Source of the DNA: Streptomyces sp. ISL-100
GTDB lineage: Bacteria; Actinomycetota; Actinomycetes; Streptomycetales; Streptomycetaceae
DNA: 64,000 nucleotides
Assembly (NCBI RefSeq): GCF_018614615.1
Contig: NZ_JAGGOK010000010.1
Location: forward strand, 186,001 to 250,000
Direction: 5' to 3'
Made by a program: the position numbers and the translations under genes
Notes under the pieces: model-generated
Database searches by the model: none
What the model saw: only the letters and a program-made list of their open reading frames with translations
Told to the model about the DNA's origin: nothing
Part shown: positions 7,623 to 16,918 of the stretch, piece by piece
How positions within the stretch are numbered: the first letter of the stretch is position 1
Layout of the letters: the number at the start of each line of letters is the position of its first letter

Positions 7623-9005
7623 ATGTCGCGCAAACGAAATGAACAGCTCGCGGCACTTCTGGAGGAAGCGGGCTGGTCACGCGCCCAGACCGCGAGCGCA
7701 TTCAACCGAGTCGCCCAGGAGAACAGGCTGTTCGACTTTGCGCACATCGGCCGCTCCCACATCAGCATGTGGGTCGGCGGGACGGAGCCGTCAGGTGCCG
7801 CGCCCGTAATCCTGGGCCAGGCGCTTTCCCGTCGACTGAAGCGTGTCGTCACACTGGACGAAATCGGGTTCACGGCTCCTCCACCACAGGGGACATTGGA
7901 GTGGCACGTCGACCCGCTGACGGCGCTGGCCAACTTGAGGGGAACGGACGTGGACGCGGACCGGCGAAGCCTTCTGGCGAGCGGGGTGTACTCGGCTGCG
8001 GCTCTCGTTCTGCCCGATGAGATGTGGTGGGCCGATGCCGCTCAGAGTCCTGTCACCCCTGCGGCCGCAGGGTCCCAAAGGGTCGGTCGGCACGACGTGG
8101 CCACGGTTCAGGAACTGACCGTGGCATTCTCACGCATGGACCAGCGGCGCGGTGGCGGGCACGGCAGGAATGCACTGGTGCAGTATCTGCACTCGGACGT
8201 CTCCGAGTTCCTGCACGGGCGGTTTTCCAATGAGCAAGTGCGGCGTGACATGTTCTCCGCAGCTGCAGAGCTGTCGTATCTGTCTGGTTGGATGGCGTTC
8301 GACAACGGCGAACAGGCCCTGGCGCAGCACTACTTCGTACTGGCTGTGAAACTGGCGGCCCAAGCCGACAATCCTCCGCTGACCGGGCACATTTTGCGCG
8401 CCATGGCACACCAGGCAATCGACCTCGGGTTCTTTACTGGGGGCCTGAGGCTTTCCAGCGCTTCAATTCAAGGCACGCGCTACTCGTCGGCCACGCCTCG
8501 GGAACGGGCGCTGCTCGGTGTCGTCCACGCTCGTGGCTTGGCTGCGAACGGCAAGAGGCAGGCGGCGGCAAAGGCACTGCTGAGGGCCGAGGACGATCTC
8601 GCATCGGTGAGCGACGGCATCGAGGAACCGCCGCGTACATTCTTCTTCGCCGAGGCATCGCTGGCCCACGAGACGGCCTGCACATTGCGCATCTGCGGTG
8701 ACCAGCCAGCAGCTGTCCGGCATTTTCAGCGAAGTGTTCGGACCCGTGGAGCGGAGTTCCGCCGTACGCATGCGGTGACGCTGGGGTATCTCGGGGCTAC
8801 ACAGATCGCCAGCGGCAGCGTGGAGGAAGCCTGCGCAACCTGGAGCAGCGTCCTGGACACGATGGAAGAGGGCATTTACTCCGGGCGGGCAAAGCAGGCC
8901 GTCGTCGACATACGGCATCTACTGTCCCCATACAGGCATCGCGGAATCGCTGCCGTTAGGGCACTGGACAGGCGGGCCGCAGCATACCTCGCCCCAGTAG
9001 ATTGA
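7623..9005 (+). CDS. XRE-family regulator with long helical C-terminal domain
   Basis: 460 aa. The N-terminus (MSRKRNEQLAALLEEAGWSR, then HIGRSHISMWVGG) is a divergent helix-turn-helix. The remainder is helical and TPR-like (residues about 200-450: YLSGWMAFDNGEQALAQHYF, GHILRAMAHQAIDLG, ALLRAEDDLASV). Such regulators are abundant in Streptomyces, often next to small ATPases. The ATG at 7623 has GAGGG 6 nt upstream; an in-frame ATG at 7608 is possible. Third codon positions are visibly less GC-rich than in neighbouring core genes, in keeping with acquisition. Confidence 0.75.
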   Translation: MSRKRNEQLAALLEEAGWSRAQTASAFNRVAQENRLFDFAHIGRSHISMWVGGTEPSGAAPVILGQALSRRLKRVVTLDEIGFTAPPPQGTLEWHVDPLTALANLRGTDVDADRRSLLASGVYSAAALVLPDEMWWADAAQSPVTPAAAGSQRVGRHDVATVQELTVAFSRMDQRRGGGHGRNALVQYLHSDVSEFLHGRFSNEQVRRDMFSAAAELSYLSGWMAFDNGEQALAQHYFVLAVKLAAQADNPPLTGHILRAMAHQAIDLGFFTGGLRLSSASIQGTRYSSATPRERALLGVVHARGLAANGKRQAAAKALLRAEDDLASVSDGIEEPPRTFFFAEASLAHETACTLRICGDQPAAVRHFQRSVRTRGAEFRRTHAVTLGYLGATQIASGSVEEACATWSSVLDTMEEGIYSGRAKQAVVDIRHLLSPYRHRGIAAVRALDRRAAAYLAPVD

Positions 9006-9044
9006 CTGCGCCGCACATATGGGACGACGGGACAGGGAGAGCAC

Positions 9045-9524
9045 ATGACGCAGGCACTGGAGATCGAGCCCATCGCCACGGTGGTCGGGGGGCGGTTCGA
9101 GCCCGCCGACGACTACTGGGGCGGCACCACGTCGATCATCCGCCTGAACCCGGGCTTCCCCGTCGAGACAGTGCAAGGCCTCGCGGAGTTCTCCCACCTC
9201 GTCGTCACTTGGCATTTCCACCAGGCCTCGCCCGACGACGTCGCCCTCCACGCGCGCAGCCCGCGCAACAACCCGGCCTGGCCACCGACCGGCACATTCG
9301 TCCACCGCAACCACCGTCGGCCGAATCAACTGGCCACGTCGTTCCCCCGCCTCCTCAAGGCAGACCGCCTCGACCTGCATGTGACCGACCTGGACGCCAT
9401 CGAGGGCACACCGGTCTTCGACCTGGCGCCGTACTTCCCGGAGATGGGCCCGCGCGGCAACGTGCACACGCCCCGGTGGCCGAGCGAAATGCTCGTGAAC
9501 TACTGGTCAGAGCCGAAGGGCTGA
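9045..9524 (+). CDS. TrmO/TsaA-like methyltransferase family protein
   Basis: A 159-aa protein related to TrmO, the SAM-dependent enzyme that N6-methylates t6A37 in some tRNAs. Signatures include IEPIATVVGGRFEP at the start, GLAEFSHLVVTWHFHQ and TDLDAIEGTPVFDLAPYFPE. Actinobacterial homologues are shorter than E. coli TrmO and their substrate is untested. It starts at ATG 9045 after GGGAGAGC, 39 bp after the XRE gene, so the two may share a transcript. Confidence 0.75.
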   Translation: MTQALEIEPIATVVGGRFEPADDYWGGTTSIIRLNPGFPVETVQGLAEFSHLVVTWHFHQASPDDVALHARSPRNNPAWPPTGTFVHRNHRRPNQLATSFPRLLKADRLDLHVTDLDAIEGTPVFDLAPYFPEMGPRGNVHTPRWPSEMLVNYWSEPKG

Positions 9525-9886
9525 ACCGCCCTCTGTACGGTTACGGACGGGCGGCCCGCTTGCACCTGGCCCTGAAACGTCTCTTCCCGTACGGAACTCG
9601 CAGCCTCGTCGTTACGAGTGGCTGGATCGCGGTGCTTGAGCTTCGGGGGTCGAGGGTCGAGCCTCTTTTGCCAGGAATGGATGGTGGGGAACATTCCCAC
9701 CCACCCTCCCCTTGTGGGCGTCAGGTCGCCGCCCAAGTGGCCGTCCACGCCGTCGAGATGACTTTTTGTGGTCATGTCGCCACGGAGTGCAATTGGCGTG
9801 TAGCGTGTCTCGCAACATAGATCGACCCCCGCAGGTGTTAGCGCACCGGACGGGGGTCTGACCAACAAGATCGAGGCACGATCTCA
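9525..9886. other. 362-bp gap upstream of the winged-helix gene
   Basis: No coding frame is supported here. The only clear structure is the stem-loop at 9824-9858; sequence before it (about 9750-9820) is relatively AT-rich for this genome and is the likely promoter region of the gene at 9887. Confidence 0.5.
9824..9858 (+). promoter_or_regulatory. Two-part stem-loop in the 5' leader of the winged-helix gene
   Basis: GACCCCCG pairs with CGGGGGTC, and inside the loop GGTG pairs with CACC. The structure ends 28 bp before the ATG at 9887 and has no T-run after it, so a leader element or operator is more likely than a terminator. Confidence 0.55.
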
Positions 9887-10756
9887 ATGGGTACTCAGCA
9901 GTTTAGTCCTGCCCCGCACGCGCCCGCCCATCCCATGGCAAAGCCTGGGTTCGAAAAGCGTTCCGCGCCCGACCAAGAAGCGCGGCGTGGGCGGGATTTC
10001 GCACATCTGCCCAAGCGTGAGGCCGCTATCGCGCATTACGTCGACCGGCTGCCCGACGGGTCCGACATCTCCATCAAGACGCTGGCCCGGGAGATGGCGG
10101 ACTACGGGCAGTGCGCAGTCGCCACCGCGCTGCGCGCCCTGTCGGTCGCCGGGCATCTGCGGGTCGTGCGGCGGACGGTGCAGGACTGCGAGGGGGTGCG
10201 ATGGGTGTCGCTGTCGTACTTCTCGCGCACCGCGCGGAGCGATGCCTGGTGGGCGGCGTTCCTCGGGGACAACGTGCCGCAGAACGGGATGGATGAGCCT
10301 GTGCCCGTGAAGGGACACGAGGCGCGCGGGCACGACGCGCTGGCCCGGATGGGGCGTACGGCGCCGGAGTTGGCGCTGTCCGCGCTGGAGTGCAAGGCGC
10401 TCGCGCCGCTCGCCGGGGAGTGGTTCCGGCGTGGGGCCACCGAGACGCAACTGATGCAGGCGGTGACGCTGCGGTTGCCGGGGCCTGTGGGATATCCGTT
10501 CGGGTTCGTACGCTCGCGCCTGGAGAAGCAGTTGCCGCCCGAGCCGCCCGAGCCCGTCCAGGCGCGGTACGTACTGGAGTGCACCGGGTGTCACGCGCCC
10601 GGCACGGTTGAATCGCTCCCGGGCGGGCTGTGCCGCGCCTGCCGGGGCATCCCGTACATCCCGCAGCCCGGCCTTCCCGCTGACGTCGTACGCGGGAAGG
10701 CCGAGCGGCTGCGGATGTCTGTACGCGCGCACAAGGGGCGTCGGGACGGCGGCTGA
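9887..10756 (+). CDS. Winged helix-turn-helix DNA-binding protein with C-terminal zinc motif
   Basis: 289 aa. Residues about 45-100 form a winged helix (KREAAIAHYVDRLPDGSDIS, then TLAREMADYGQCAVATALRA and LSVAGHLRVVRRT). The C-terminal region has CTGCHAPG and CRACRG, two CxxC pairs that look like a zinc knuckle. Related Streptomyces proteins are usually annotated only as helix-turn-helix and are often found in accessory islands. No SD is obvious before the ATG, but the conserved leader hairpin supports this start. Confidence 0.65.
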   Translation: MGTQQFSPAPHAPAHPMAKPGFEKRSAPDQEARRGRDFAHLPKREAAIAHYVDRLPDGSDISIKTLAREMADYGQCAVATALRALSVAGHLRVVRRTVQDCEGVRWVSLSYFSRTARSDAWWAAFLGDNVPQNGMDEPVPVKGHEARGHDALARMGRTAPELALSALECKALAPLAGEWFRRGATETQLMQAVTLRLPGPVGYPFGFVRSRLEKQLPPEPPEPVQARYVLECTGCHAPGTVESLPGGLCRACRGIPYIPQPGLPADVVRGKAERLRMSVRAHKGRRDGG

Positions 10757-10763
10757 TTTCCTG

Positions 10764-11201
10764 CTATCGGACGGCCGGGGCGTCCAGGGCCACGACGGGC
10801 GTGACCGACGGGCGCGCCTTGCGGGCCTCCGTCAGCAGCATGGCGGCGGTCAGTACGACGATCGCCGCGGCCGATACATGAACGGTCAGTGCCGTGACGG
10901 CCGTGCCGCCATGGGTGACGACCGCGAGCGCGTCACCGAGTGGAATGACGGCGTTGATGAGCACCACCCAGCCGAGGATCCGGCGCTCGCCGAGCGCGAG
11001 CAGCAGGAACACGGTTGACGCCACAGCGAGATCGCGCACGCCCTTCACGACGAAGTAGCCGTCGGCGTTTCCCTGCGGCCAGGGGTCGATGCCGAAGCCG
11101 GCGGGTGCGCCTCCCAGGTTCAGCAGGAAGTTGAGCCCGAAGAACAGGACCGCGGTGCCGGTCAGAACGGCCAGGGCGGTGGTGATATGACGCCTGGTCA
11201 T
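10764..11201 (-). CDS. DUF4267 family integral membrane protein
   Basis: 145 aa with four hydrophobic segments (about residues 8-30, 48-70, 76-96 and 103-122). Family features are FFGLNFLLNLGGAPAGFGI near the start and GVRDLAVASTVFLLLALGERR. Function is unknown. It is divergent from a TetR gene, and the 112-bp gap holds repeated CTAGC motifs, so it is very probably the target of that repressor. Confidence 0.75.
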   Translation of the reverse strand: MTRRHITTALAVLTGTAVLFFGLNFLLNLGGAPAGFGIDPWPQGNADGYFVVKGVRDLAVASTVFLLLALGERRILGWVVLINAVIPLGDALAVVTHGGTAVTALTVHVSAAAIVVLTAAMLLTEARKARPSVTPVVALDAPAVR

Positions 11202-11237
11202 GAGTCCCCCTCAGGTGTGCGGGGCCTGCGGGCCCCT

Positions 11238-11304
11238 GATCTAGCGTGGAAAGAAGCAACAGCGATGCTAGATCTAGCACAGCTTGAATGTCTAGCGGTG
11301 CTAG
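11238..11304. promoter_or_regulatory. TetR-type operators between DUF4267 and tetR
   Basis: Three related elements: GATCTAGC at about 11239-11246, the perfect 12-bp palindrome GCTAGATCTAGC at 11267-11278, and CTAGCGGTGCTAG at 11292-11304. The last ends 9 bp before the tetR start. Repeated palindromes between divergent tetR and target genes normally mean autoregulation plus repression of the neighbour. Confidence 0.7.
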
Positions 11305-11313
11305 GATTCCTTC

Positions 11314-11898
11314 ATGGCAGTGCAGCAGCGCCGAGAGCGCGAACGAGCAGACCGGCACCGGTTGATCGTCAAGGCGGCCCGGGAGCTCGCCGAGGCGGAG
11401 GGCTGGGGTGCGGTGACCACACGCCGCCTTGCCGAACGCGTCGAATACAGCCAGCCGGTCCTCTACAGCCACTTCAAGGGCAAGAGCGCGATCGTGGCGG
11501 CCGTCGCCGTCGAGGGCTTCGCCGAACTCGCCACCGCCCTGCGCCAGGCCCGCGCCCCCCACCACGCACCACGCGCGGCGCTGCTCGCCCTGACCGACAC
11601 CTACCTCGACTTCGCCAGGGAGCAGCCCGCGCTCTACGCCGCCATGTTCGTCCACGAGATCGACGTCGAGTTCGGCAGCGAGGCGACTCCCGAACCGCTG
11701 AAGGCCGCCTTCGGTGAATTCCTCGGCGCGATCGAGCCGTTGGCCGCCGCCCGCGGTGACGACCGGGAGACGTTCGCCGAGGTGCTCTGGAGCGCGCTGC
11801 ACGGCCTGGCCACCCTCACCGAGGGCAGCCGGATGCGCCCCCATGAGCACCGGGCCCGGGTGGATCTGCTGCTCGACATGGCGGTGTCGGGAGCCTGA
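11314..11898 (+). CDS. TetR-family repressor (WHG-type C-terminal domain)
   Basis: 194 aa. The N-terminal DNA-binding domain spans residues about 15-60 (RLIVKAARELAEAEGWGAVT, RRLAERVEYSQPVLYSHFKGK). The ligand-binding half carries LLALTDTYLDFAREQPALYAAMF and WSALHGLATL, typical of the WHG subgroup. An AGGA site lies before ATG 11314. It most likely controls itself and the divergent DUF4267 gene through the CTAGC repeats. Confidence 0.85.
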   Translation: MAVQQRRERERADRHRLIVKAARELAEAEGWGAVTTRRLAERVEYSQPVLYSHFKGKSAIVAAVAVEGFAELATALRQARAPHHAPRAALLALTDTYLDFAREQPALYAAMFVHEIDVEFGSEATPEPLKAAFGEFLGAIEPLAAARGDDRETFAEVLWSALHGLATLTEGSRMRPHEHRARVDLLLDMAVSGA

Positions 11899-11931
11899 CG
11901 GTTCAGCTGCTACGCGCCTGCTTTGCACCGT

Positions 11932-12079
11932 CTTCGCCGGGACGGCGCGCGTCGGGCCGCTGGACGCGCCCGTCGTCGTAACCGCCGGGGAGCATGTGAG
12001 CTGGGTGTCGGACGTGCCTCATGTGTACGCCGCCGTGGGGGACGCGGAGGTGCTGGCCTCGCTGCTGATCCGGCACTGA
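11932..12079 (+). pseudogene. Remnant of the C-terminal cupin domain of a regulator
   Basis: One frame reads GTARVGPLDAPVVVTAGEHV, SWVSDVPHVYAAVGD and a final LLIRH before the stop at 12077-12079. This is the end of a cupin domain as found in XRE-cupin regulators (GxxxVGP...GDxVxFxxDxPHxY). No DNA-binding half or start codon precedes it; the frame upstream is antisense/out of frame with tetR. It lies just inside the right-hand island boundary. Confidence 0.6.
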
Positions 12080-12129
12080 CGCGGCCCCACGGGTTCGTCC
12101 GTGGGGCCGCGTCGGGGTGGAGACGTAAG

Positions 12130-13317
<1,188 letters not shown>

Positions 13318-13328
13318 TCACTGAAAGG

Positions 13329-13345
13329 CTGGGCAATATGCCCAG
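13329..13345. promoter_or_regulatory. Inverted repeat between hppD and the AsnC gene
   Basis: CTGGGCA and TGCCCAG separated by ATA, 51 bp upstream of hppD and 109 bp upstream of the AsnC-type gene. Its AT centre and its place between divergent genes fit an Lrp/AsnC operator controlling tyrosine catabolism. Confidence 0.55.
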
Positions 13346-13453
13346 TGACTCACGAGAATGAGCGAGCGATCTGTACAGGATGCTCAGGCTCATCCTCAGG
13401 GTCGTCGCGAGGTGTCGGAAGAAGCATCGGAAGCATCAGGAGGCGGGTACCCC

Positions 13454-13939
13454 ATGTCTACCGACGGTATCGACGAACTCGACGGCCGGCTCATCGTGCT
13501 GCTGGCGCGCGAGCCGAGGATCGGGGTCCTGGAGGCGTCGCGCCGCCTGGGTGTGGCGCGCGGGACCGTACAGGCGCGGATGGACCGCCTTCAGTCCAAT
13601 GGAGTCATCCGCGGGTTCGGCCCGGACGTCGATCCGGCCGCGCTCGGCTATCCGGTGACGGCGTTCGCGACGCTGGAGATCAAACAGGGCCAGGGAGCCG
13701 ACGTACGGGCGCACCTGACGACCGTCCCGGAGGTCCTGGAGCTGCACACCACGACCGGGCACGGCGACATGCTCTGCCGCCTCGTCGCCCGCTCCAACGC
13801 CGATCTCCAACGGGTGATCGACCGGGTTGTCGGTTTTGATGGCATTGTGCGGGCCTCCACGGCGATCGTCATGGAGAACCCCGTGCCGCTGCGGATCATC
13901 CCGCTGGTGGAGCAGGCGGCGGCGGACCGGCCGGGCTGA
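13454..13939 (+). CDS. Lrp/AsnC-family transcriptional regulator
   Basis: 161 aa. Helix-turn-helix at residues about 8-55 (LDGRLIVLLAREPRIGVLEA, SRRLGVARGTVQARMDRL), then the RAM ligand/oligomerisation domain (LGYPVTAFATLEI, PEVLELHTTTGHGDMLCRLV, RVIDRVVGFDGIVRASTAIV). The ATG at 13454 gives the normal family length; the longer frame from 13358 adds unrelated sequence. Divergent from hppD, which it probably regulates in response to tyrosine or another amino acid. Confidence 0.88.
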   Translation: MSTDGIDELDGRLIVLLAREPRIGVLEASRRLGVARGTVQARMDRLQSNGVIRGFGPDVDPAALGYPVTAFATLEIKQGQGADVRAHLTTVPEVLELHTTTGHGDMLCRLVARSNADLQRVIDRVVGFDGIVRASTAIVMENPVPLRIIPLVEQAAADRPG

Positions 13940-13952
13940 CGCAAAGAAATGG

Positions 13953-13987
13953 TTGCAACGAACTGCTTGCAAAGCATCCTTTGCAAG
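13953..13987. promoter_or_regulatory. TTGCAA operator cluster of the ArsR gene
   Basis: TTGCAA occurs at 13953-13958, 13967-13972 and 13981-13986. The last two belong to a perfect 9-bp inverted repeat, CTTGCAAAG (13966-13974) and CTTTGCAAG (13979-13987) with a 4-bp spacer, ending 15 bp before the ArsR start. Likely an autoregulatory site. Confidence 0.7.
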
Positions 13988-14001
13988 CCTACGGTAAACG
14001 C

Positions 14002-14607
14002 ATGCCCACCCAGCCCGGGCCAACACCGCCCCACCCAGAGCCCCACCCACCCAACTCCCGCACCCTGGACGCCCGTTCACTGCGCGGCCTCGCCCACCCC
14101 CTCCGCATTCAGCTGCTGAAGTCACTCCGCCACGACGGCCCCGCCACCGCCTCTCAACTGGCCGAGCGGCTGGGTGAGTCCAGCGGAGCCACCAGCTATC
14201 ACCTGCGCCAGCTCGCCGCCCACGGCTTCGTCGAGGACGACCCGGAGCGCGGCAAGGGCCGCGAGCGGTGGTGGAAGGCGGCGCAGGAAGGAACCACCTT
14301 CAGCAGGGAGCTGCACCGCAGCCCCGATCCCGCCGTACGCGGGGCCGCGGACCTCTTCCTGCACGAGATCGCGAACATCCACACCCAGGAGCTCGGCACC
14401 TGGCTCGCCACCTCGCGCGAATGGCCCGAGGAATGGGCCGGCAGCTCGGACATGAGCGACTTCACGCTCCAGCTCACCCCTGAGCAGCTGAAGGAGCTGA
14501 ACGAGAAGATGCACGCGCTCATCAACAGCTACCACGGACTGTCCGGCGAAGGCTCCGCCCAAGTCCGCCTGCATACGCACTCGTTCCCCCGCCGCCCCAC
14601 GGACTGA
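14002..14607 (+). CDS. ArsR-type winged-helix regulator
   Basis: 201 aa. Residues about 23-95 are an ArsR/HTH_20 winged helix (ARSLRGLAHPLRIQLLKSL, ATASQLAERLGESSGATSYH, LRQLAAHGFVEDD). The tail is helical and variable (LTPEQLKELNEKMHALINSY). No metal-binding cysteines are seen, so it probably senses a small molecule. First gene of an apparent operon with a 70-aa protein and an MFS exporter; the TTGCAA repeats just upstream are its likely operator. Confidence 0.82.
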   Translation: MPTQPGPTPPHPEPHPPNSRTLDARSLRGLAHPLRIQLLKSLRHDGPATASQLAERLGESSGATSYHLRQLAAHGFVEDDPERGKGRERWWKAAQEGTTFSRELHRSPDPAVRGAADLFLHEIANIHTQELGTWLATSREWPEEWAGSSDMSDFTLQLTPEQLKELNEKMHALINSYHGLSGEGSAQVRLHTHSFPRRPTD

Positions 14608-14622
14608 AAGGAACCGCGCGCC

Positions 14623-14835
14623 ATGCACCCCGCCATACACCCCGACACACACCTCCGCCTCCACCACCAGCGCGCCACCGAACTCCACGCCCAGGCCACC
14701 GAGTACGCCCGCGCCTTACGCCCCGATTCCCGCCGCGCCCTGCGTGCCCTGCGCACCCGCCTCGGCTGGACCATGGTCGAGCTGGGCCTGCGCCTCGCCC
14801 AGCACCCTCCCGCCCCGTCGGCCCGTATCGCATGA
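14623..14835 (+). CDS. Small His-rich protein between ArsR and MFS
   Basis: 70 aa, starting HPAIHPDTHLRLHHQRATEL and ending LGLRLAQHPPAPSARIA; the middle is a basic amphipathic helix. It starts 15 bp after arsR behind AAAGGAA and overlaps the MFS start (ATGA), so coupling to the transporter is likely. Codon 32 is TTA (14716-14718), predicting bldA dependence. No family recognised; the histidine spacing could bind metal but nothing else shows this. Confidence 0.65.
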   Translation: MHPAIHPDTHLRLHHQRATELHAQATEYARALRPDSRRALRALRTRLGWTMVELGLRLAQHPPAPSARIA

Positions 14836-16145
14836 CCGCCCAAGGGGGACGAAAACCATTCGCGGCCGTACTGGCCGCCAACACCATCTCCATAGCCGGT
14901 ACTTCACTGACCATGATCGGCGTCCCGTGGTTCGTGCTCGACACCACGGGCAGCGCCGGCCGGGCCGGCGTCGTGGCCTTCTGCGCGACGCTGCCGGTCG
15001 TCGTCTCCGCGCTCGTCGGCGGCCCCCTCATCGACCGGATCGGCCGCCGCCGGGTCTCCGTCGCCTCCGACCTGGTGTGCGGCCTCGCCGTCGGCGCGAT
15101 CCCGCTGCTGCACTACGCCGGCGCGCTGGAGTTCTGGATGCTGTGCGCCCTGATGGCGGTCGGCGGCCTCGCCCATACGCCCGGCATGACCGCCCGTTAC
15201 GTCCTGATGCCCGACCTCGCCGCCCACGCCGGCACCACCCTGGCCCGCGCCGCCAGCCTCTTCGAGGGCGTCTCGCGCGGGGCCCGCATGATCGGGGCCG
15301 CGCTCGCGGGCGTACTGATCGCGCTGCTCGGTGCGGAGGCGGTACTGCTGCTGGACGCGGCGACCTTCGCGGCGTCGGCGCTGCTGGTCGCGGCGGGGGT
15401 ACGGGGCGTACGGGCGGCCGAGCCGCAGAAGGCCGCGACGCCGGTGTCATTCGCGACGTACCGCACGGAGCTGCGCGAGGGGTACGTCTTCCTCCTGCGC
15501 CACCGCCTCCTCCTGGCCGGGGTCCTGATGGTGATGCTCACCAACGGCCTCGACCAGGGCTGGAGTTCGGTCCTCCTGCCCGTCCACGCCAAGGAAAACC
15601 TGGGCGGCGCGACCGACCTCGGCATGCTCGCCGCCGTCTTCGGCGGGTGCGCGCTGCTCGGCGCCCTGCTCTATGGGGCCGTCGGCGAACGCTTCCCGCG
15701 CCGGGTCGTCTTCACGGTCGCGTTCCTGCTCTGCGGGCTGCCGCGCTTCGTCGTCGCCGCGCTCGTGGACGGAACGGCCGCGCTGGCCGTGACGATGGCG
15801 GCGGGCGGTCTGGCCGCAGGGATGCTCAACCCGATCCTGACGACGGTGACGTACGAACGCGTCCCGCAGGAGCTGCGCAGCCGCGTCGGCGGCGTCGCCA
15901 CGGCCGGCTGCGAGCTGACCATGCCGCTGGGCGGTCTCGCGGCCGGGCTGCTGGTCGAGGAGGCGGGGCTGGTGACGGCGCTGCTGGTGGTCGGTGGGGC
16001 GTACTTCCTGGCGACGCTGAGCCCGGTGGTCTTCCCGTCCTGGCGGACGATGGACGACGTACCCGCAAACCTCAGCAGCTCGGAACCTTCCCGCCCTTCT
16101 TCTCCAGCGCGACCAGAGCCTGCACAGCATCCTTCAGCGTCGTGA
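14832..16145 (+). CDS. MFS transporter (drug efflux type)
   Basis: 437 aa with about 12 hydrophobic helices. The first reads FAAVLAANTISIAGTSLTMI and the loop 2-3 motif is GGPLIDRIGRRR, as in major facilitator exporters of the MFS_1/enterobactin-exporter-like group. It is the last gene of the arsR operon, so export of the molecule sensed by the ArsR protein is a reasonable inference. Its 3' end overlaps the convergent protease gene by 74 bp. Confidence 0.85.
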   Translation: MTAQGGRKPFAAVLAANTISIAGTSLTMIGVPWFVLDTTGSAGRAGVVAFCATLPVVVSALVGGPLIDRIGRRRVSVASDLVCGLAVGAIPLLHYAGALEFWMLCALMAVGGLAHTPGMTARYVLMPDLAAHAGTTLARAASLFEGVSRGARMIGAALAGVLIALLGAEAVLLLDAATFAASALLVAAGVRGVRAAEPQKAATPVSFATYRTELREGYVFLLRHRLLLAGVLMVMLTNGLDQGWSSVLLPVHAKENLGGATDLGMLAAVFGGCALLGALLYGAVGERFPRRVVFTVAFLLCGLPRFVVAALVDGTAALAVTMAAGGLAAGMLNPILTTVTYERVPQELRSRVGGVATAGCELTMPLGGLAAGLLVEEAGLVTALLVVGGAYFLATLSPVVFPSWRTMDDVPANLSSSEPSRPSSPARPEPAQHPSAS

Positions 16146-16863
16146 CGGGCACCAGCCGCAGCCCGTCGGGCAGCTCCGCCTGAGCCTGCGAGCACTCGTC
16201 CTTCGGCACGAGGAAGACCGTCGCCCCGTCGCGCCTGGCCGCCTGCGTCTTGAGCGGTACGCCGCCGACGGGGCCCACGTCTCCGCCCGAGGTGATCGTG
16301 CCCGTACCGGCGATGTTGCGGCCGCCGGTGAGGTCGCCGCCCGAACCGTCGCCGTCCAGTTTGTTCACGATGCCCAGCGAGAAGAGGAGACCGGCGCTGG
16401 GGCCGCCGATGTCGGCGAGGTTGAGGTCGACCTTGACCCGGTCGGGGCTCTTGCGGAGGTAGCCGAGCGCCGCGTCGACGGCGGTCTCCTGCGACTGCTC
16501 CATCTCCTGGACGTTGTGCTTCTCGATCTCGGCGTCGGTGCCGCCGGTCGGGTAGACCGCTTCCTTCGGCAGGACGGCCCGGTCGGTCCTGAACCACGCG
16601 TCGGCGACCTGCCCCAGGTCGACGTCGACGGACGGTCCGGTCGCCACGATCGTCGTCATCCGCAGCTGGCCCACGGTCTCGCGGACCGGCGCCCCGGTGA
16701 TGGTGATCACCGGCTTGCCCTTGTCGTCACCCAGGACGTTCGCGGTACTGCCGGGCTGCGCGAGGACGTACGGCAGCGGCGCGAACCCGGCCACGGCGAG
16801 GAGCGCGAGGACGGGAGCCCCGCAAAGGGCGAGGACGCGGGGACGGGAGAGACGTGAGAGCAC
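16072..16863 (-). CDS. Lon-like serine protease (YlbL-type)
   Basis: A 263-aa secreted or membrane-anchored protein with one hydrophobic N-terminal segment (residues 9-30). It has the Lon-protease Ser/Lys dyad: S156 in GGPSAGLLFSLG and K205 in GGVPLKTQAARRDG. Actinobacterial homologues near 260-350 aa often also have a PDZ domain; the spacing here leaves little or no PDZ, so this is a short form. It overlaps the end of the MFS gene, and transcription of the two must collide. Confidence 0.82.
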   Translation of the reverse strand: MLSRLSRPRVLALCGAPVLALLAVAGFAPLPYVLAQPGSTANVLGDDKGKPVITITGAPVRETVGQLRMTTIVATGPSVDVDLGQVADAWFRTDRAVLPKEAVYPTGGTDAEIEKHNVQEMEQSQETAVDAALGYLRKSPDRVKVDLNLADIGGPSAGLLFSLGIVNKLDGDGSGGDLTGGRNIAGTGTITSGGDVGPVGGVPLKTQAARRDGATVFLVPKDECSQAQAELPDGLRLVPVTTLKDAVQALVALEKKGGKVPSC

Positions 16864-16918
16864 GCCCCTAATCTAGTGGGCCCGCGCACCTCTCCCCCGT
16901 GCACCTCTCGCGCACCCC

